Assembly: GCA_902611475.1 (NCBI GenBank)
Contig: CACLZW010000001.1
Location: 44,807 to 108,806, forward strand
Length of the DNA: 64,000 nucleotides
Source: an uncultured Alphaproteobacteria bacterium
GTDB lineage: Bacteria; Pseudomonadota; Alphaproteobacteria; Rhodobacterales; Rhodobacteraceae
Direction: 5' to 3'
The notes beneath the pieces are model-generated. The model was not told the origin of the DNA, did not search any database, and was given only the letters and a program-made list of their open reading frames with translations. Positions 27,141-35,920 of this stretch are shown here, piece after piece (within the stretch, counting starts at the first letter, position 1; each line of letters opens with the position of its first letter). Made by a program: the position numbers and the translations under genes.

Positions 27141-28391
27141 TTAAGATTTTTCCATTATTTCTGACACCTGAAACCCGTCTTCCCTTAGCGCCTCGATGAT
27201 AGAGGCAATATGTTCTACGCTTAACGCTTCAATAATAGCATCAATTTTTGCATTCTTAACTGGAACGTCATTAAACATTCTTTGGTGATAGATTTCAATA
27301 ATGTTGCCCCCATACTTAGCAATTAAATTTGAAATTCTAGCTAACATGCCAGGCTCATCAATTATATCGATCCGCACTTTTGTCATCCTTCCATCCATCA
27401 AGAGCTTTCGGTTTAATATGCTGGCAAATAGCCTAGCATCAATGTTACCTCCACAAATAACTGTTCCTACTTTTTTACCAGAAAATTTGTCTTTATTTTT
27501 CATTATTGCCGCTACACCTGCAGCGCCTGCTCCTTCAGCAACAATCCTTTCGTTTTCAAATAAAGAGCTAATTGCTTTTTCGAGCTCAAATTCGTTAATG
27601 AGCAAAATATCATCAACATGATGTTTTATTATCTTCGAAGTAATTTCTCCAGGCCTTTTTACAGCTATACCATCAGCCAAGGTATCTCCCAATATTGCAA
27701 GATCCCTTTTGTGAAGCACATTATACATAGAGGGAAATTTTTCAGTTTGCACTCCATATATTTTTATGTTGGGGTTTAAAGCCTTGGCCACTATTGATAC
27801 TCCTGATATCAATCCACCCCCTCCAATAGGAATGACTAATAGGTCTAAATCTTTAATATCTTCCATAAACTCTAGTCCGAGGGAGCCCTGTCCAATTACA
27901 ACGTTAGAATTGTCATATGGATGTATAAGGGTCAATTTTTTATCGTTTGCCAATTCGGAAACATAAGTTTGAGACTCATTTAGGGTGCGTCCCCTCAGGA
28001 TAACGTCTGCACCTAAACTTTTTGTTTTCATTACTTTGAATAAAGGAGCATGCTCTGGCATAACAATTGTCGCGTTAACGCCTTCTTTTTTTGCCCACCA
28101 AGCTACAGCTTGAGCATGATTACCCGCAGACATAGCAATTACGCCCATTTTTTTTTGTTCTTCTTTTAAACGTGTTATGGATGTGTAAGCCCCTCTAACT
28201 TTGAAAGAAGATGTATATTGAAGGTTTTCTAGTTTAAGAAAAACCTCCCCATTGATTTCACTACTTAAATACTGAGATCGAATAGTAGGTGTTCTAATTA
28301 TATTACCTATCAATTCCTCACTAGCGCGCGTTATTGTATCTATGTTGATTTTCATTTTTTTCGAAGCGTTATTAAGCTCTTTATTTACCAT
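27141..28391 (-). CDS. ilvA: Threonine ammonia-lyase with C-terminal ACT domain
   Basis: A 416-residue fold-type-II PLP enzyme converting threonine to 2-oxobutanoate and ammonia. The PLP lysine is in SSFKVRGAYTS, the phosphate loop is PIGGGGLISG, and VAEGAGAAGVAA is typical. After about residue 335 a regulatory ACT domain starts (MTKVRIDIIDEPGMLARISNLIAK). This 400-residue type is common in bacteria for catabolic or biosynthetic use. An alternative start is the Met at residue 13. Confidence 0.9.
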   Translation of the reverse strand: MVNKELNNASKKMKINIDTITRASEELIGNIIRTPTIRSQYLSSEINGEVFLKLENLQYTSSFKVRGAYTSITRLKEEQKKMGVIAMSAGNHAQAVAWWAKKEGVNATIVMPEHAPLFKVMKTKSLGADVILRGRTLNESQTYVSELANDKKLTLIHPYDNSNVVIGQGSLGLEFMEDIKDLDLLVIPIGGGGLISGVSIVAKALNPNIKIYGVQTEKFPSMYNVLHKRDLAILGDTLADGIAVKRPGEITSKIIKHHVDDILLINEFELEKAISSLFENERIVAEGAGAAGVAAIMKNKDKFSGKKVGTVICGGNIDARLFASILNRKLLMDGRMTKVRIDIIDEPGMLARISNLIAKYGGNIIEIYHQRMFNDVPVKNAKIDAIIEALSVEHIASIIEALREDGFQVSEIMEKS

Positions 28392-28432
28392 TTCAATCTA
28401 AAAATAAAGAAAAATAATTTACGAAGATCAGA

Positions 28433-28495
28433 ATGGTAATAGCGTAGACATGGTAATAGCCACCGTCTGATTTTTAACAAACGCTATTTTTTTTT
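28433..28495 (+). promoter_or_regulatory. Structured leader with direct repeats and terminator before hpf
   Basis: The 11-base sequence ATGGTAATAGC occurs twice, 17 bases apart. The first copy's AATAGCGT can pair with ACGCTATT (eight bases) at 28481-28488, enclosing a second hairpin (AGAC..GGT / ACC-GTCT), and the outer stem is followed by nine Ts. The AATAGC of the second repeat could pair with the same 3' strand. It reads as a terminator or attenuator on the plus strand, just before the hibernation-factor gene. Confidence 0.5.
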
Positions 28496-28536
28496 ATGAA
28501 TTGATATATAATGAAACTTGGGAGCGTGAATTAAAT

Positions 28537-29160
28537 TTGAATATAAAAATAGTCGGTAAAAACATTGAACTTGGAGAATCGTTTCAAGTTTACAGTAGTG
28601 CTAGGATAGGCGAAGTTTTGGACAAATATTCATATGATGCCGTTAGCACTCAAATAACTTTAGAAAAAAGAGTTGGGAACTTTAAAGCTAAGTTGAAAGT
28701 ATATCTCAAGAACAAAATTGAATTAGATGCAACAGGTAGAGGAAAGGATGCAAATACCAGTTATGAGGATGCCTTAGATCATATAGAAAAAAAACTAAGG
28801 CGTTATCATAGAAGGATGAAAAGTCACAGGAATATTGAGAATAAAAATATTTCATCAACTGATGAACCATTAAAGATTTATCAAAGCGTTTTGAATTTAG
28901 ATGAAGATGATTTAGATAGTCACGATGGGGATAGTTTGCCTGTGATTGCAGAATTATCATATAAGATAGAGGAAATGACGGTTGAACAAGCTGTTATGCG
29001 CCTAGAACTAGAAAATGAAAGTTGCATATTTTTCAGAAATGCTTCGCATTCAGGATTAAACTTAGTTTACTATAGGAAGGATGGTAACATTGGTTGGATT
29101 GATCCAAGAGGAAGTCGAGAGAAAACCATAGCCAAAAACCACAACTCCTCGCAGGGTTAG
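28537..29160 (+). CDS. hpf: Long-form ribosome hibernation promoting factor
   Basis: A 207-residue protein with an N-terminal RNA-binding HPF/RaiA domain (NIKIVGKNIELGESFQVY, later HIEKKLRRYHRR) and a C-terminal dimerisation domain (EEMTVEQAVMRLELENESCIFFRNA to GWIDPR). It dimerises and inactivates 70S ribosomes in stationary phase. The track starts at a TTG at 28501; the TTG at 28537 fits the family start and has GGGAG about 12 bases upstream. rpoN and ptsN, common neighbours in this class, are absent. Confidence 0.88.
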   Translation: MNIKIVGKNIELGESFQVYSSARIGEVLDKYSYDAVSTQITLEKRVGNFKAKLKVYLKNKIELDATGRGKDANTSYEDALDHIEKKLRRYHRRMKSHRNIENKNISSTDEPLKIYQSVLNLDEDDLDSHDGDSLPVIAELSYKIEEMTVEQAVMRLELENESCIFFRNASHSGLNLVYYRKDGNIGWIDPRGSREKTIAKNHNSSQG

Positions 29161-29176
29161 TAAAAACGAGTGCATT

Positions 29177-29623
29177 ATGAATGAAGACGAAATCATATCC
29201 CTTTTTTACGCAAAAAGTCATTTGGAAACTTATGAAGTATTAATTCCCCTTGCACAAAATGGTAATAAATTTGCTACTTATTTTTTAGGTAATATGCTTA
29301 TTTCACCTATAGACCAGACTGTTGAGACAGACATTATTAGAGGGGTCAGTTACTTAAAATTGTCTGCAAAAGCTGGTCATTTACCAGCGCTTGAATTTTT
29401 AGGGAATCTATATGCTTACAACGAAAAGGTAAAAAATGACTTAGTTGTCGCACATACTTTTTTTTATCTCGCAGCTTTAATCGATAATAAAGTTGATATA
29501 GGCTATCACTTAATGATTGAAGATGAGTTTGACATTTCTGAGGCTAATATTAATAAATCTAAGGAACTCGCTGCAGCTTGTATGGCAGTTGGTCTAGAAA
29601 ACTGTGAATTACTTAAAGAATGA
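29177..29623 (+). CDS. Sel1-repeat-like protein
   Basis: A 148-residue soluble protein with Sel1-like helical repeats (GNMLISPIDQTVE...GVSYLKLSAKAGHLPALEFLGNLYAYN, then VVAHTFFYLAALID). These repeats usually mediate protein contacts. It starts 16 bases after hpf, so it is likely co-transcribed. No signal peptide is evident. Function unknown. Confidence 0.7.
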   Translation: MNEDEIISLFYAKSHLETYEVLIPLAQNGNKFATYFLGNMLISPIDQTVETDIIRGVSYLKLSAKAGHLPALEFLGNLYAYNEKVKNDLVVAHTFFYLAALIDNKVDIGYHLMIEDEFDISEANINKSKELAAACMAVGLENCELLKE

Positions 29624-29675
29624 GCAGTCAATAATATACTATGGCAAATCTTAAAGTTTTTAATAATCAAAGAAT

Positions 29676-30830
29676 ATGAAAAGTTCCAAGAGAAGTATAA
29701 TAAATCCCTTTATTGTGATGGATATCATGGAAAGAGCTAATTCAATTGAGCAAAAAGGACAAACAGTGGTTCATATGGAAGTCGGACAGCCAGGAACCTC
29801 AGCGCCAGAAGCTGCCAAGGATTTCTTAAAAAAAGCTATGGCAGATAATCCAATGGGTTACACAGTAGCTCTAGGGCTACCGGAGTTACGAAAAAAAATT
29901 GCTGAATTATATGGCAATTGGTATGGACTGGATGTCGATTGGAACAGGATTATAATAACTGGTGGTTCATCGGCAGGTTTTATCCTAGCTTTTACCGCAC
30001 TCTTTGACAAGCTTGACAAAGTGGGATTAGCTAATCCAGGCTATCCCAGTTATCGGCAAATTATGAAAACTCTCAATTTAGATCCGGTACTTATAAACAC
30101 AACTGAAAAAAATAAATTTCAACCAACTCCGAGTGATCTTAGCCGTCATAATATTAATGGCTTATTAATTGCCTCACCAGGAAATCCTACTGGCTCTATG
30201 ATTGATAGAGAGCCTTTAGAGGCTTTAGTGAATTATTGTGTCGATAGAAAAATCTCATTAATAAGTGATGAAATATATCACGGCATACAATACGATATGC
30301 AACCTTCAACTGTCTTAGAGTTTAGTGATAACTGCTATATAATAAACTCATTTTCAAAATATTTTTCGATGACAGGGTGGAGAATAGGTTGGATTGTTGT
30401 TCCTAAAGAACATGTAAGGATAGTTGAAAGAATACAGCAAAATATGTTTATATGTGCTTCTCACGCTAGTCAAATTTTAGCAGTTGGAGCATTTGAGGGT
30501 TCAGTGGAATTGGAAAAAAACCTTATGACCTACAGAGAGAATAGAGAGAATTTATTAAACGCGTTACCCGAATTTGGTTTTAATAATATAGCGCCGCCAG
30601 ATGGCGCATTTTATTTATACATAGATATCAGTGAATTTTCGTCTGATAGCTATGATTTTGTGAAAAAAATGCTAGATGTTGGAGGGGTAGCTATAACACC
30701 GGGGATAGATTTTGATCCAATAAATGGAAACTCAAAGATTAGGTTATCCTATGCTAGAAGCACACCCGAGATATTAAATGGTATAGAAAGAATTAAAATA
30801 TTTATGAAAGAAAAGAAATATCTTCAATAA
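29676..30830 (+). CDS. Class I/II aminotransferase
   Basis: A 384-residue PLP enzyme of fold type I. The lysine is in NSFSKYFSMTGWRIGW, the cofactor Asp and Tyr in LISDEIYHGIQYD, the substrate-carboxylate Arg in IRLSYARS, and GNPTGS is kept. It resembles the aspartate/aromatic or alanine-type group, but substrate cannot be assigned. It is 12-27 bases before an SDR gene on the same strand. Confidence 0.87.
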   Translation: MKSSKRSIINPFIVMDIMERANSIEQKGQTVVHMEVGQPGTSAPEAAKDFLKKAMADNPMGYTVALGLPELRKKIAELYGNWYGLDVDWNRIIITGGSSAGFILAFTALFDKLDKVGLANPGYPSYRQIMKTLNLDPVLINTTEKNKFQPTPSDLSRHNINGLLIASPGNPTGSMIDREPLEALVNYCVDRKISLISDEIYHGIQYDMQPSTVLEFSDNCYIINSFSKYFSMTGWRIGWIVVPKEHVRIVERIQQNMFICASHASQILAVGAFEGSVELEKNLMTYRENRENLLNALPEFGFNNIAPPDGAFYLYIDISEFSSDSYDFVKKMLDVGGVAITPGIDFDPINGNSKIRLSYARSTPEILNGIERIKIFMKEKKYLQ

Positions 30831-30857
30831 AAACAAATGTAAATGATAGGATTGGTT

Positions 30858-31700
30858 ATGGTAAAAAGATTACTGGATAAAGTGGTTGTTATTACAGGAG
30901 CAACAAGTGGCATAGGGCTTGAAATAGCAAAATATTCAATTTCTCAAGGAGCTGAAGTGGTGATTTCTGGCAGGAGAGAAGATACAGGAAAAAAAATAGC
31001 AACGGAGCTAGGAAAGCAGTGCCGATTTATGAAGTGTGATGTATTATACGAAGATCAAATCTGCACACTCGTCGAACAAGTATCTAGTCACTACGGAAAA
31101 ATTGATGCTATGTTCAATAATGCGGGGGCACCAGATTTTGTTAGAAATATTGAAGATATTTCTTACGATAAAATAAAGCAAAGTCTGGATCTTCTTCTGA
31201 CTAGTGTCATTATTGGGACCAGAGAAGTAACAAGAATTATGAGTAAGCAGAATAATGGTAGCATAGTGAATACAGCTAGTATTGCGGGCCATTGGGGGGG
31301 CTGTGGTGGTTCCGTTTATTCGGCAGCCAAAGCAGGGGTTATACACTTCAGCAAGGTTACCTCTCTCGAATTAGCGAAATATAATATACGAGTTAACTCA
31401 ATTTCTCCTGGAGCAATAATAACCGAAATATTTGGTGTTGGTCAGAAATTATCGGGCGAAAAGCTCTCTTTGAGTGATGATCATCTTAAAGAGAGCGAAG
31501 CCTTTAATGATTTTCAACCAATAGCCCGAGCAGGATTGCCAGAAGATATTGCTAACTTGGCTATATATCTTGCCAGTGATGAAAGTACATTTGTAACTGG
31601 CCAGGATTTTGTCGTGGATGGAGGCTTGTTGGCTGGTCGACCTCTCAACGTAGCAAGTGAGTCCTTTAAAAAGATTAATAGGTCTCTGAAATCGATTTAA
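30858..31700 (+). CDS. Short-chain dehydrogenase/reductase
   Basis: A 280-residue Rossmann oxidoreductase. TGATSGIGLEIAKY is the cofactor loop, NNAG is kept, and the catalytic set is Ser in NTASIAGH and YSAAKAG. GRRE after strand 2 suggests NADP preference. I choose the ATG at 30858, with AGGA upstream, over the one at 30843. The C-terminal VTGQDFVVDGGLLAG is typical of classical SDRs. Substrate unknown. Confidence 0.87.
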   Translation: MVKRLLDKVVVITGATSGIGLEIAKYSISQGAEVVISGRREDTGKKIATELGKQCRFMKCDVLYEDQICTLVEQVSSHYGKIDAMFNNAGAPDFVRNIEDISYDKIKQSLDLLLTSVIIGTREVTRIMSKQNNGSIVNTASIAGHWGGCGGSVYSAAKAGVIHFSKVTSLELAKYNIRVNSISPGAIITEIFGVGQKLSGEKLSLSDDHLKESEAFNDFQPIARAGLPEDIANLAIYLASDESTFVTGQDFVVDGGLLAGRPLNVASESFKKINRSLKSI

Positions 31701-31725
31701 GTTTCATAGTAAACCCAATAGTCTT

Positions 31726-32148
31726 CTAACCAAGAAGTTGGCTAAAGAGCAAAGGGTTTTCTATTAAAAACATTGCGACTGCAGTAGCACTTATCGCAGA
31801 ACCAATCATAATAGCTCTGTCGCCCCACTGCATACCTACATAAATCCATCCTATCGCACTTATCAAGTAAGCTAGCTGTCCAAAAAGGTATACTTCGGCA
31901 GAGATAAGAAATACTCCAATAACTCCTAAAATCATAGAGCTCCACTTCACATACCAGTCTCTTGTTCCTGTTGGTGTCAGGGGTTTAATATCATCGTATT
32001 CTCCCTGTAGTTCTTCAAGTTCCTGTGCAAGACGCTTTTTTTCTGCTGCTAATTCCATAGCCAATCTTCCAGCCTTTGAAGTAATATTGTGCATCTTGCC
32101 AGATTCTGCTGCTTCACTCATTTCATCATGCTCTATTTCTTTGGCCAT
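31726..32148 (-). CDS. Coiled-coil membrane protein, unknown function
   Basis: A 140-residue protein from the ATG at 32148, which has TTGGAGTCA as ribosome site; the track's longer start at 32202 lacks one. Residues about 15-55 are charged and coiled-coil-like (MELAAEKKRLAQELEELQ), followed by three hydrophobic segments. Function unknown; it is convergent with the SDR gene. Confidence 0.65.
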   Translation of the reverse strand: MAKEIEHDEMSEAAESGKMHNITSKAGRLAMELAAEKKRLAQELEELQGEYDDIKPLTPTGTRDWYVKWSSMILGVIGVFLISAEVYLFGQLAYLISAIGWIYVGMQWGDRAIMIGSAISATAVAMFLIENPLLFSQLLG

Positions 32149-32296
32149 ATTGTGACTCCAATCTAAATAGTGCATAACTACAAAAAATTTTCTTCTTTTC
32201 AAGTATTTATTTTTATGATGCCTAAGTTTTAGGCATATAGGGTGAAGTTATTATCGAACAGAGGTTTAGTAAAATATTTTCTTACTAATTCACAGG

Positions 32297-32321
32297 GTTT
32301 TCCACAGATTATATGGAAAAC
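32297..32321. repeat. Inverted repeat upstream of the Sel1 protein gene
   Basis: GTTTTCCA, nine bases, then TGGAAAAC: a perfect eight-base inverted repeat in the 259-base intergenic region between divergent genes. It could be an operator. The first arm with CA after it (TTTTCCACA) also resembles a DnaA box with one mismatch. Nothing else in 32149-32407 stands out. Confidence 0.45.
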
Positions 32322-32407
32322 ATTCAATAAAAGACAAAATAAATAAAATATGATTTAAATACATTTATCTATATAACTAAAGAACCTCACAACAGAATAA
32401 AGAATTC

Positions 32408-33175
32408 ATGTCAACAATATTTGCTAAAAATGACTTTTCAAAAATAACCACAATCTTTTTATTCTTTTGGTTCTATGTGTATAGCGGGCTTACTCTAGCA
32501 GACTCGCCTAAAAGCTTAATAAGAGAAGGGCTGACATTTTATGATAAAGGAAACTATGCTGATGCGTTGCTGAGTTGGAAATCTGCCTCTGAAGTAGGTA
32601 GTAGAGAGGCTGATTTTCTTTTGGGCTTCTTGTATGATGGAGTTTTGCAGAATGATAAAGAAGCATTATCCTTTTTCACAAAAGCAGCTTCTTCTGGTCA
32701 CATACAGGCACAAATCAATGTTGGACTGAAGTATGAAAAGGGTGAAGGAACAAAGATTGATAAAGAAAAAGCTCTTTATTGGTATTCGCAAGCGGCATTT
32801 AATCAACATGATATTGCTCAATTTAGGCTCGCATCTTTATTACAAGAAGAATTTGGAAATTTTAAAGAAAGTCACTTCTGGTTTTCAAAATCAGCTCAAC
32901 TAGGAAATCCAGAGGCACACTTAGCTCTAGCTACAAATTTTATTTTAGGACGTGGGGTAGACAAAAACTTAACTCTTGCACATGTCAGTTGCAATTTGGC
33001 AACTTTACTTTCAAGAGATATTGGAAGTATTAGTAGAAGTATTCAGTTAAGAACTGAGCTAGAAACTAAGATGTCTGCAGATCAAATAAAGAGAGCTGAA
33101 AAGCTATCGAGAAAATGTGTTGAAAAAAAGTTTAAAGAGTGTATGTATGATGCTGATCTGGATGTAAGGCAGTAG
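32408..33175 (+). CDS. Exported Sel1-repeat protein
   Basis: A 255-residue protein with an N-terminal hydrophobic signal segment (about 14-32, ending GLTLADS) and at least four Sel1-like repeats: YDKGNYADALLSWKSAS, EADFLLGFLYDGVLQ, AQINVGLKYEKGEGTKID and AHLALATNFILGRGVDK. Likely a periplasmic scaffold or regulator. The last repeat is followed by a Cys-containing tail. One base separates its stop from the next small lipoprotein gene. Confidence 0.82.
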   Translation: MSTIFAKNDFSKITTIFLFFWFYVYSGLTLADSPKSLIREGLTFYDKGNYADALLSWKSASEVGSREADFLLGFLYDGVLQNDKEALSFFTKAASSGHIQAQINVGLKYEKGEGTKIDKEKALYWYSQAAFNQHDIAQFRLASLLQEEFGNFKESHFWFSKSAQLGNPEAHLALATNFILGRGVDKNLTLAHVSCNLATLLSRDIGSISRSIQLRTELETKMSADQIKRAEKLSRKCVEKKFKECMYDADLDVRQ

Positions 33176-33176
33176 A

Positions 33177-33383
33177 ATGAAAAAAATAATTTGTAGTTTG
33201 ATCACATTAAGCGTTCTCGCTTGTTGTTCTGGACCAAGTTATTTCAATAGTCCCGCCGACTATGTAGGTGGAAATAGGGCAGCTGCTGTTGAAATGCACT
33301 GCGCTAGAAAGGCTGGAGAGGGTAAAGATAACTTGATCTATAAACTGTGCGAACAGTCATTTAACACGCATTATGGAAAATAG
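33177..33383 (+). CDS. Small Cys-pair lipoprotein
   Basis: A 68-residue protein with a lipoprotein signal (MKKIICSLITLSVLACC). The mature part carries MHCARKAGEGK...YKLCEQS, a Cys pair 16 residues apart and ending in LC, resembling the lipoprotein at 2702. It starts one base after the Sel1 protein gene and is surely co-transcribed. Function unknown. Confidence 0.65.
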   Translation: MKKIICSLITLSVLACCSGPSYFNSPADYVGGNRAAAVEMHCARKAGEGKDNLIYKLCEQSFNTHYGK

Positions 33384-33384
33384 T

Positions 33385-34326
33385 CTAGGATAAGAAGTAG
33401 ATCCAAAAAGACGAAGTAAAGATGGTAAGTCCAGTTGAAACTAAAATAGTGGTGGCTACTATATCTTTGCATTGACCGTAAATGTTGGCAAAAAAATATG
33501 CATTTAATCCAGGAGCCATAGCAGCCATAATTACTGCGTTTCTTATTAATTCTATTTCAATATCCCAAGAATATATTCCGAGTAGATAAACGACTGCAGG
33601 CTGAATCAATAGAGAAGTTAATATTATTGTAAAAGGTAGTTTGAAAGAGTTGGTTATTCTATAGTAATATAAAACGCCTCCCATTGTAAAAAGTGAAATA
33701 GGTATGATCCATACTGTTCCTCTTTTTAATAAATCCTCAGTATGTGTTGAAAATTCTAATTTTAGTAAGTTAAAACTTATACCTAATAAAATTCCAATAG
33801 CTAGGTTATTTAGAACAATCGCTTTGAAAGCACTTTTAAGGGAATCAAGAAATGTGTTTTTTTTATTATTAGCATTAGCGACCTCTATAAATGCTATGCC
33901 AACTAAATAGCATAGTGGAGCATGTCCAATTATAATTGTATAATTTATGAAAAGACTGTCGGCTCCATAGGCGAGTTCACTAATTGGTAGACCCAACAAA
34001 ACTCCATTAGAAAACATCGCACAAAATCCAAGTATTATAGAACTTTTGTAAGGTTGCTTAAAGATGAAATAGCTAGTACAGCTTATTATAAAAAATGAAA
34101 TTACCATTGAGCTGTAGAAACAAATTAAGACTCTGAAATCGAAGGCTTTATCTAGGTCAAGTATTGCTAGGTTGAAAAACAAAAGAAAAGGTATACCAAA
34201 ATCCTGACAAAATTTCGTCAGGCCATCAACTGAGTGCCTTTTCAAAAACTGGATATAAGAAGAAATGAAGCCTACCGTTACTAATATAAAAACCGGCAGA
34301 ATTACAAGAGCTATCTCGAAAAGCAT
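33385..34326 (-). CDS. AEC family transporter (auxin-efflux-carrier type)
   Basis: A 313-residue membrane protein with about ten helices in two halves. LGFCAMFSNGVLLGLPISELAYG with the central Asn-Gly block, and the late AVIMAAMAPGLNAYFFANIYG, are typical of the family, which moves carboxylates such as malonate or malate, or auxin-like acids. Its start codon overlaps the stop of the MBL hydrolase gene by one base (TAATG). Confidence 0.86.
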   Translation of the reverse strand: MLFEIALVILPVFILVTVGFISSYIQFLKRHSVDGLTKFCQDFGIPFLLFFNLAILDLDKAFDFRVLICFYSSMVISFFIISCTSYFIFKQPYKSSIILGFCAMFSNGVLLGLPISELAYGADSLFINYTIIIGHAPLCYLVGIAFIEVANANNKKNTFLDSLKSAFKAIVLNNLAIGILLGISFNLLKLEFSTHTEDLLKRGTVWIIPISLFTMGGVLYYYRITNSFKLPFTIILTSLLIQPAVVYLLGIYSWDIEIELIRNAVIMAAMAPGLNAYFFANIYGQCKDIVATTILVSTGLTIFTSSFWIYFLS

Positions 34327-35120
34327 TATTTCAGTTTTACTTCAAGCCCATCAAATGCTGGTTCAACGTTTTTTGGTAGCTCTTTTTTCAGTTCAGAATA
34401 ATCTAGATCATTATGTAAGTTAGTTAAAATAGCTCGTTTTGGGCCCAACTTTTTTAGCCAATGAAGTGTTTTTTCTAGGTGAGTATGAGATGGATGGGGA
34501 TCTCTACGAAGCGCATCAATTATTAAAATGTCAAGATTTTCTAATTCTTTCCAACTGGCAAGCGGTATATTTAGAACATCAGGAATATATGCCAACTTAT
34601 CTATTTTAAAACCTAAAGATTCTATATCACCATGATTAACTGATAAAGGTCGAAAGGTGATTTCGCCTCCAGCACCCTGAACTTTTACATCTTTTGCCTT
34701 AATTAGATTCAATTTACAAATAGGTGGATACTTACTCTTTATTGGAGTTTGAAAAATATATGAGAAACCTTGTAATAATCTTTCCTGAGTCATTTTATCT
34801 GCCCATACGGGAATTTTTTCTTTTTTTCTGTAGGCTAGAGTCCTTAAATCATCTATACCATGAACATGATCGGCATGTGAGTGAGTGTATAGTACGGCAT
34901 CTAAATTAGAAACTTTTGCTTGTAAAAGTTGCTCCCTCATATCTGGACCAGTATCTATGAGCACGGTTGTTTTTTTTGAGCTTGTAGTTCTTTCTACAAG
35001 CAAAGAGCACCTTAATCGCCTATTTTTTTTATTCATTGGATCACAATTGCCCCAACCAAAACCGACTCTTGGAACCCCACCAGATGACCCACAACCCAAA
35101 ATTCTAAATTGGTATGACAT
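34326..35120 (-). CDS. MBL-fold metallo-hydrolase, PhnP-like
   Basis: A 264-residue metallo-beta-lactamase-fold phosphodiesterase-type protein. The metal motif is YTHSHADHVHGIDDLR; SVNHGDIESLG, IIDALR and LTNLHNDLDYS give the other ligands. The N-terminal SSGGVPRVGFGWGNCDP fits the PhnP/cyclic phosphodiesterase group often found next to tatD in Alphaproteobacteria. Two bases separate it from tatD. No phosphonate genes are near, so the substrate is open. Confidence 0.88.
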   Translation of the reverse strand: MSYQFRILGCGSSGGVPRVGFGWGNCDPMNKKNRRLRCSLLVERTTSSKKTTVLIDTGPDMREQLLQAKVSNLDAVLYTHSHADHVHGIDDLRTLAYRKKEKIPVWADKMTQERLLQGFSYIFQTPIKSKYPPICKLNLIKAKDVKVQGAGGEITFRPLSVNHGDIESLGFKIDKLAYIPDVLNIPLASWKELENLDILIIDALRRDPHPSHTHLEKTLHWLKKLGPKRAILTNLHNDLDYSELKKELPKNVEPAFDGLEVKLK

Positions 35121-35122
35121 AG

Positions 35123-35920
35123 CTAAAATGCTTTCTTGAAAAGAGTGAAAAAATTTTTTGTAGTTTGAGTTCTGAAAAAGCCTTCGTCAACATCAAGAAC
35201 TTCTGCTCCCTTTTTAGCAATAAAGGAAACAAAAGCTGGTTCATTAGATTTTCCACGATGTGGAACAGGCGCTAAATATGGACTGTCAGTTTCAACTAAG
35301 ACTTTATCTATCGGAACCTTTGCAAATATTTCTCTAAGATTTTGAGAATTTTTAAAAGTAATAATGCCTGACATTGAAAAATAAAAACCTAAGTCAATCA
35401 CCTCCTCTGCTAGATAAGAACTGGAAGAAAAGCAGTGCATAACACATTGAAAAGGACTTTTATGATATTGCTCAGATAAAATTTGCCCAATCTCTTTATC
35501 TGCATTTCTTGCATGAATGATAACTGGTAGATCTGCTTCTTTAGCTACTTCAATATGTTGTATCAATGATTTTATTTGATCTTTTTTACTATCTCGAGAA
35601 TAGTGAAAATCTAAACCAGTCTCACCCACTCCAATCATTTTTTTATGTGCACAAATCGATAGTAAATCGTCGCTGTTAAATTTTAGATCATCTGATGGCT
35701 GGTTAGGATGTACCCCCGTTGCAAAAAATATTTCTTCGAACCTTTCGCTTAAAGAAATGGTTTCACTTATTTCTCTATAGTTTGTCCCGATAGTTAACAT
35801 CTTATGGACGCCCTCAGACTTCGCCCTGCTCAGTACACCAGATATATCATTGTTCAGAGTCCTAAAATCTAGATGACAATGGCTGTCCACTATAACCGGT
35901 TTATTATTTGTATTTTTCAA
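35123..35920 (-). CDS. tatD: TatD family metal-dependent deoxyribonuclease
   Basis: A 265-residue TIM-barrel hydrolase with VDSHCHLDF, IGVGETGLDFHY, PVIIHARNAD, MHCFSSS and LVETDSPYLAPVPHRG, giving all expected metal ligands. TatD proteins act as 3'-5' exonucleases. The track start is a TTG overlapping the holB end by 17 bases; a GTG ten codons later gives a start closer to the common family N-terminus, so the exact start is uncertain. Confidence 0.92.
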   Translation of the reverse strand: MKNTNNKPVIVDSHCHLDFRTLNNDISGVLSRAKSEGVHKMLTIGTNYREISETISLSERFEEIFFATGVHPNQPSDDLKFNSDDLLSICAHKKMIGVGETGLDFHYSRDSKKDQIKSLIQHIEVAKEADLPVIIHARNADKEIGQILSEQYHKSPFQCVMHCFSSSSYLAEEVIDLGFYFSMSGIITFKNSQNLREIFAKVPIDKVLVETDSPYLAPVPHRGKSNEPAFVSFIAKKGAEVLDVDEGFFRTQTTKNFFTLFKKAF

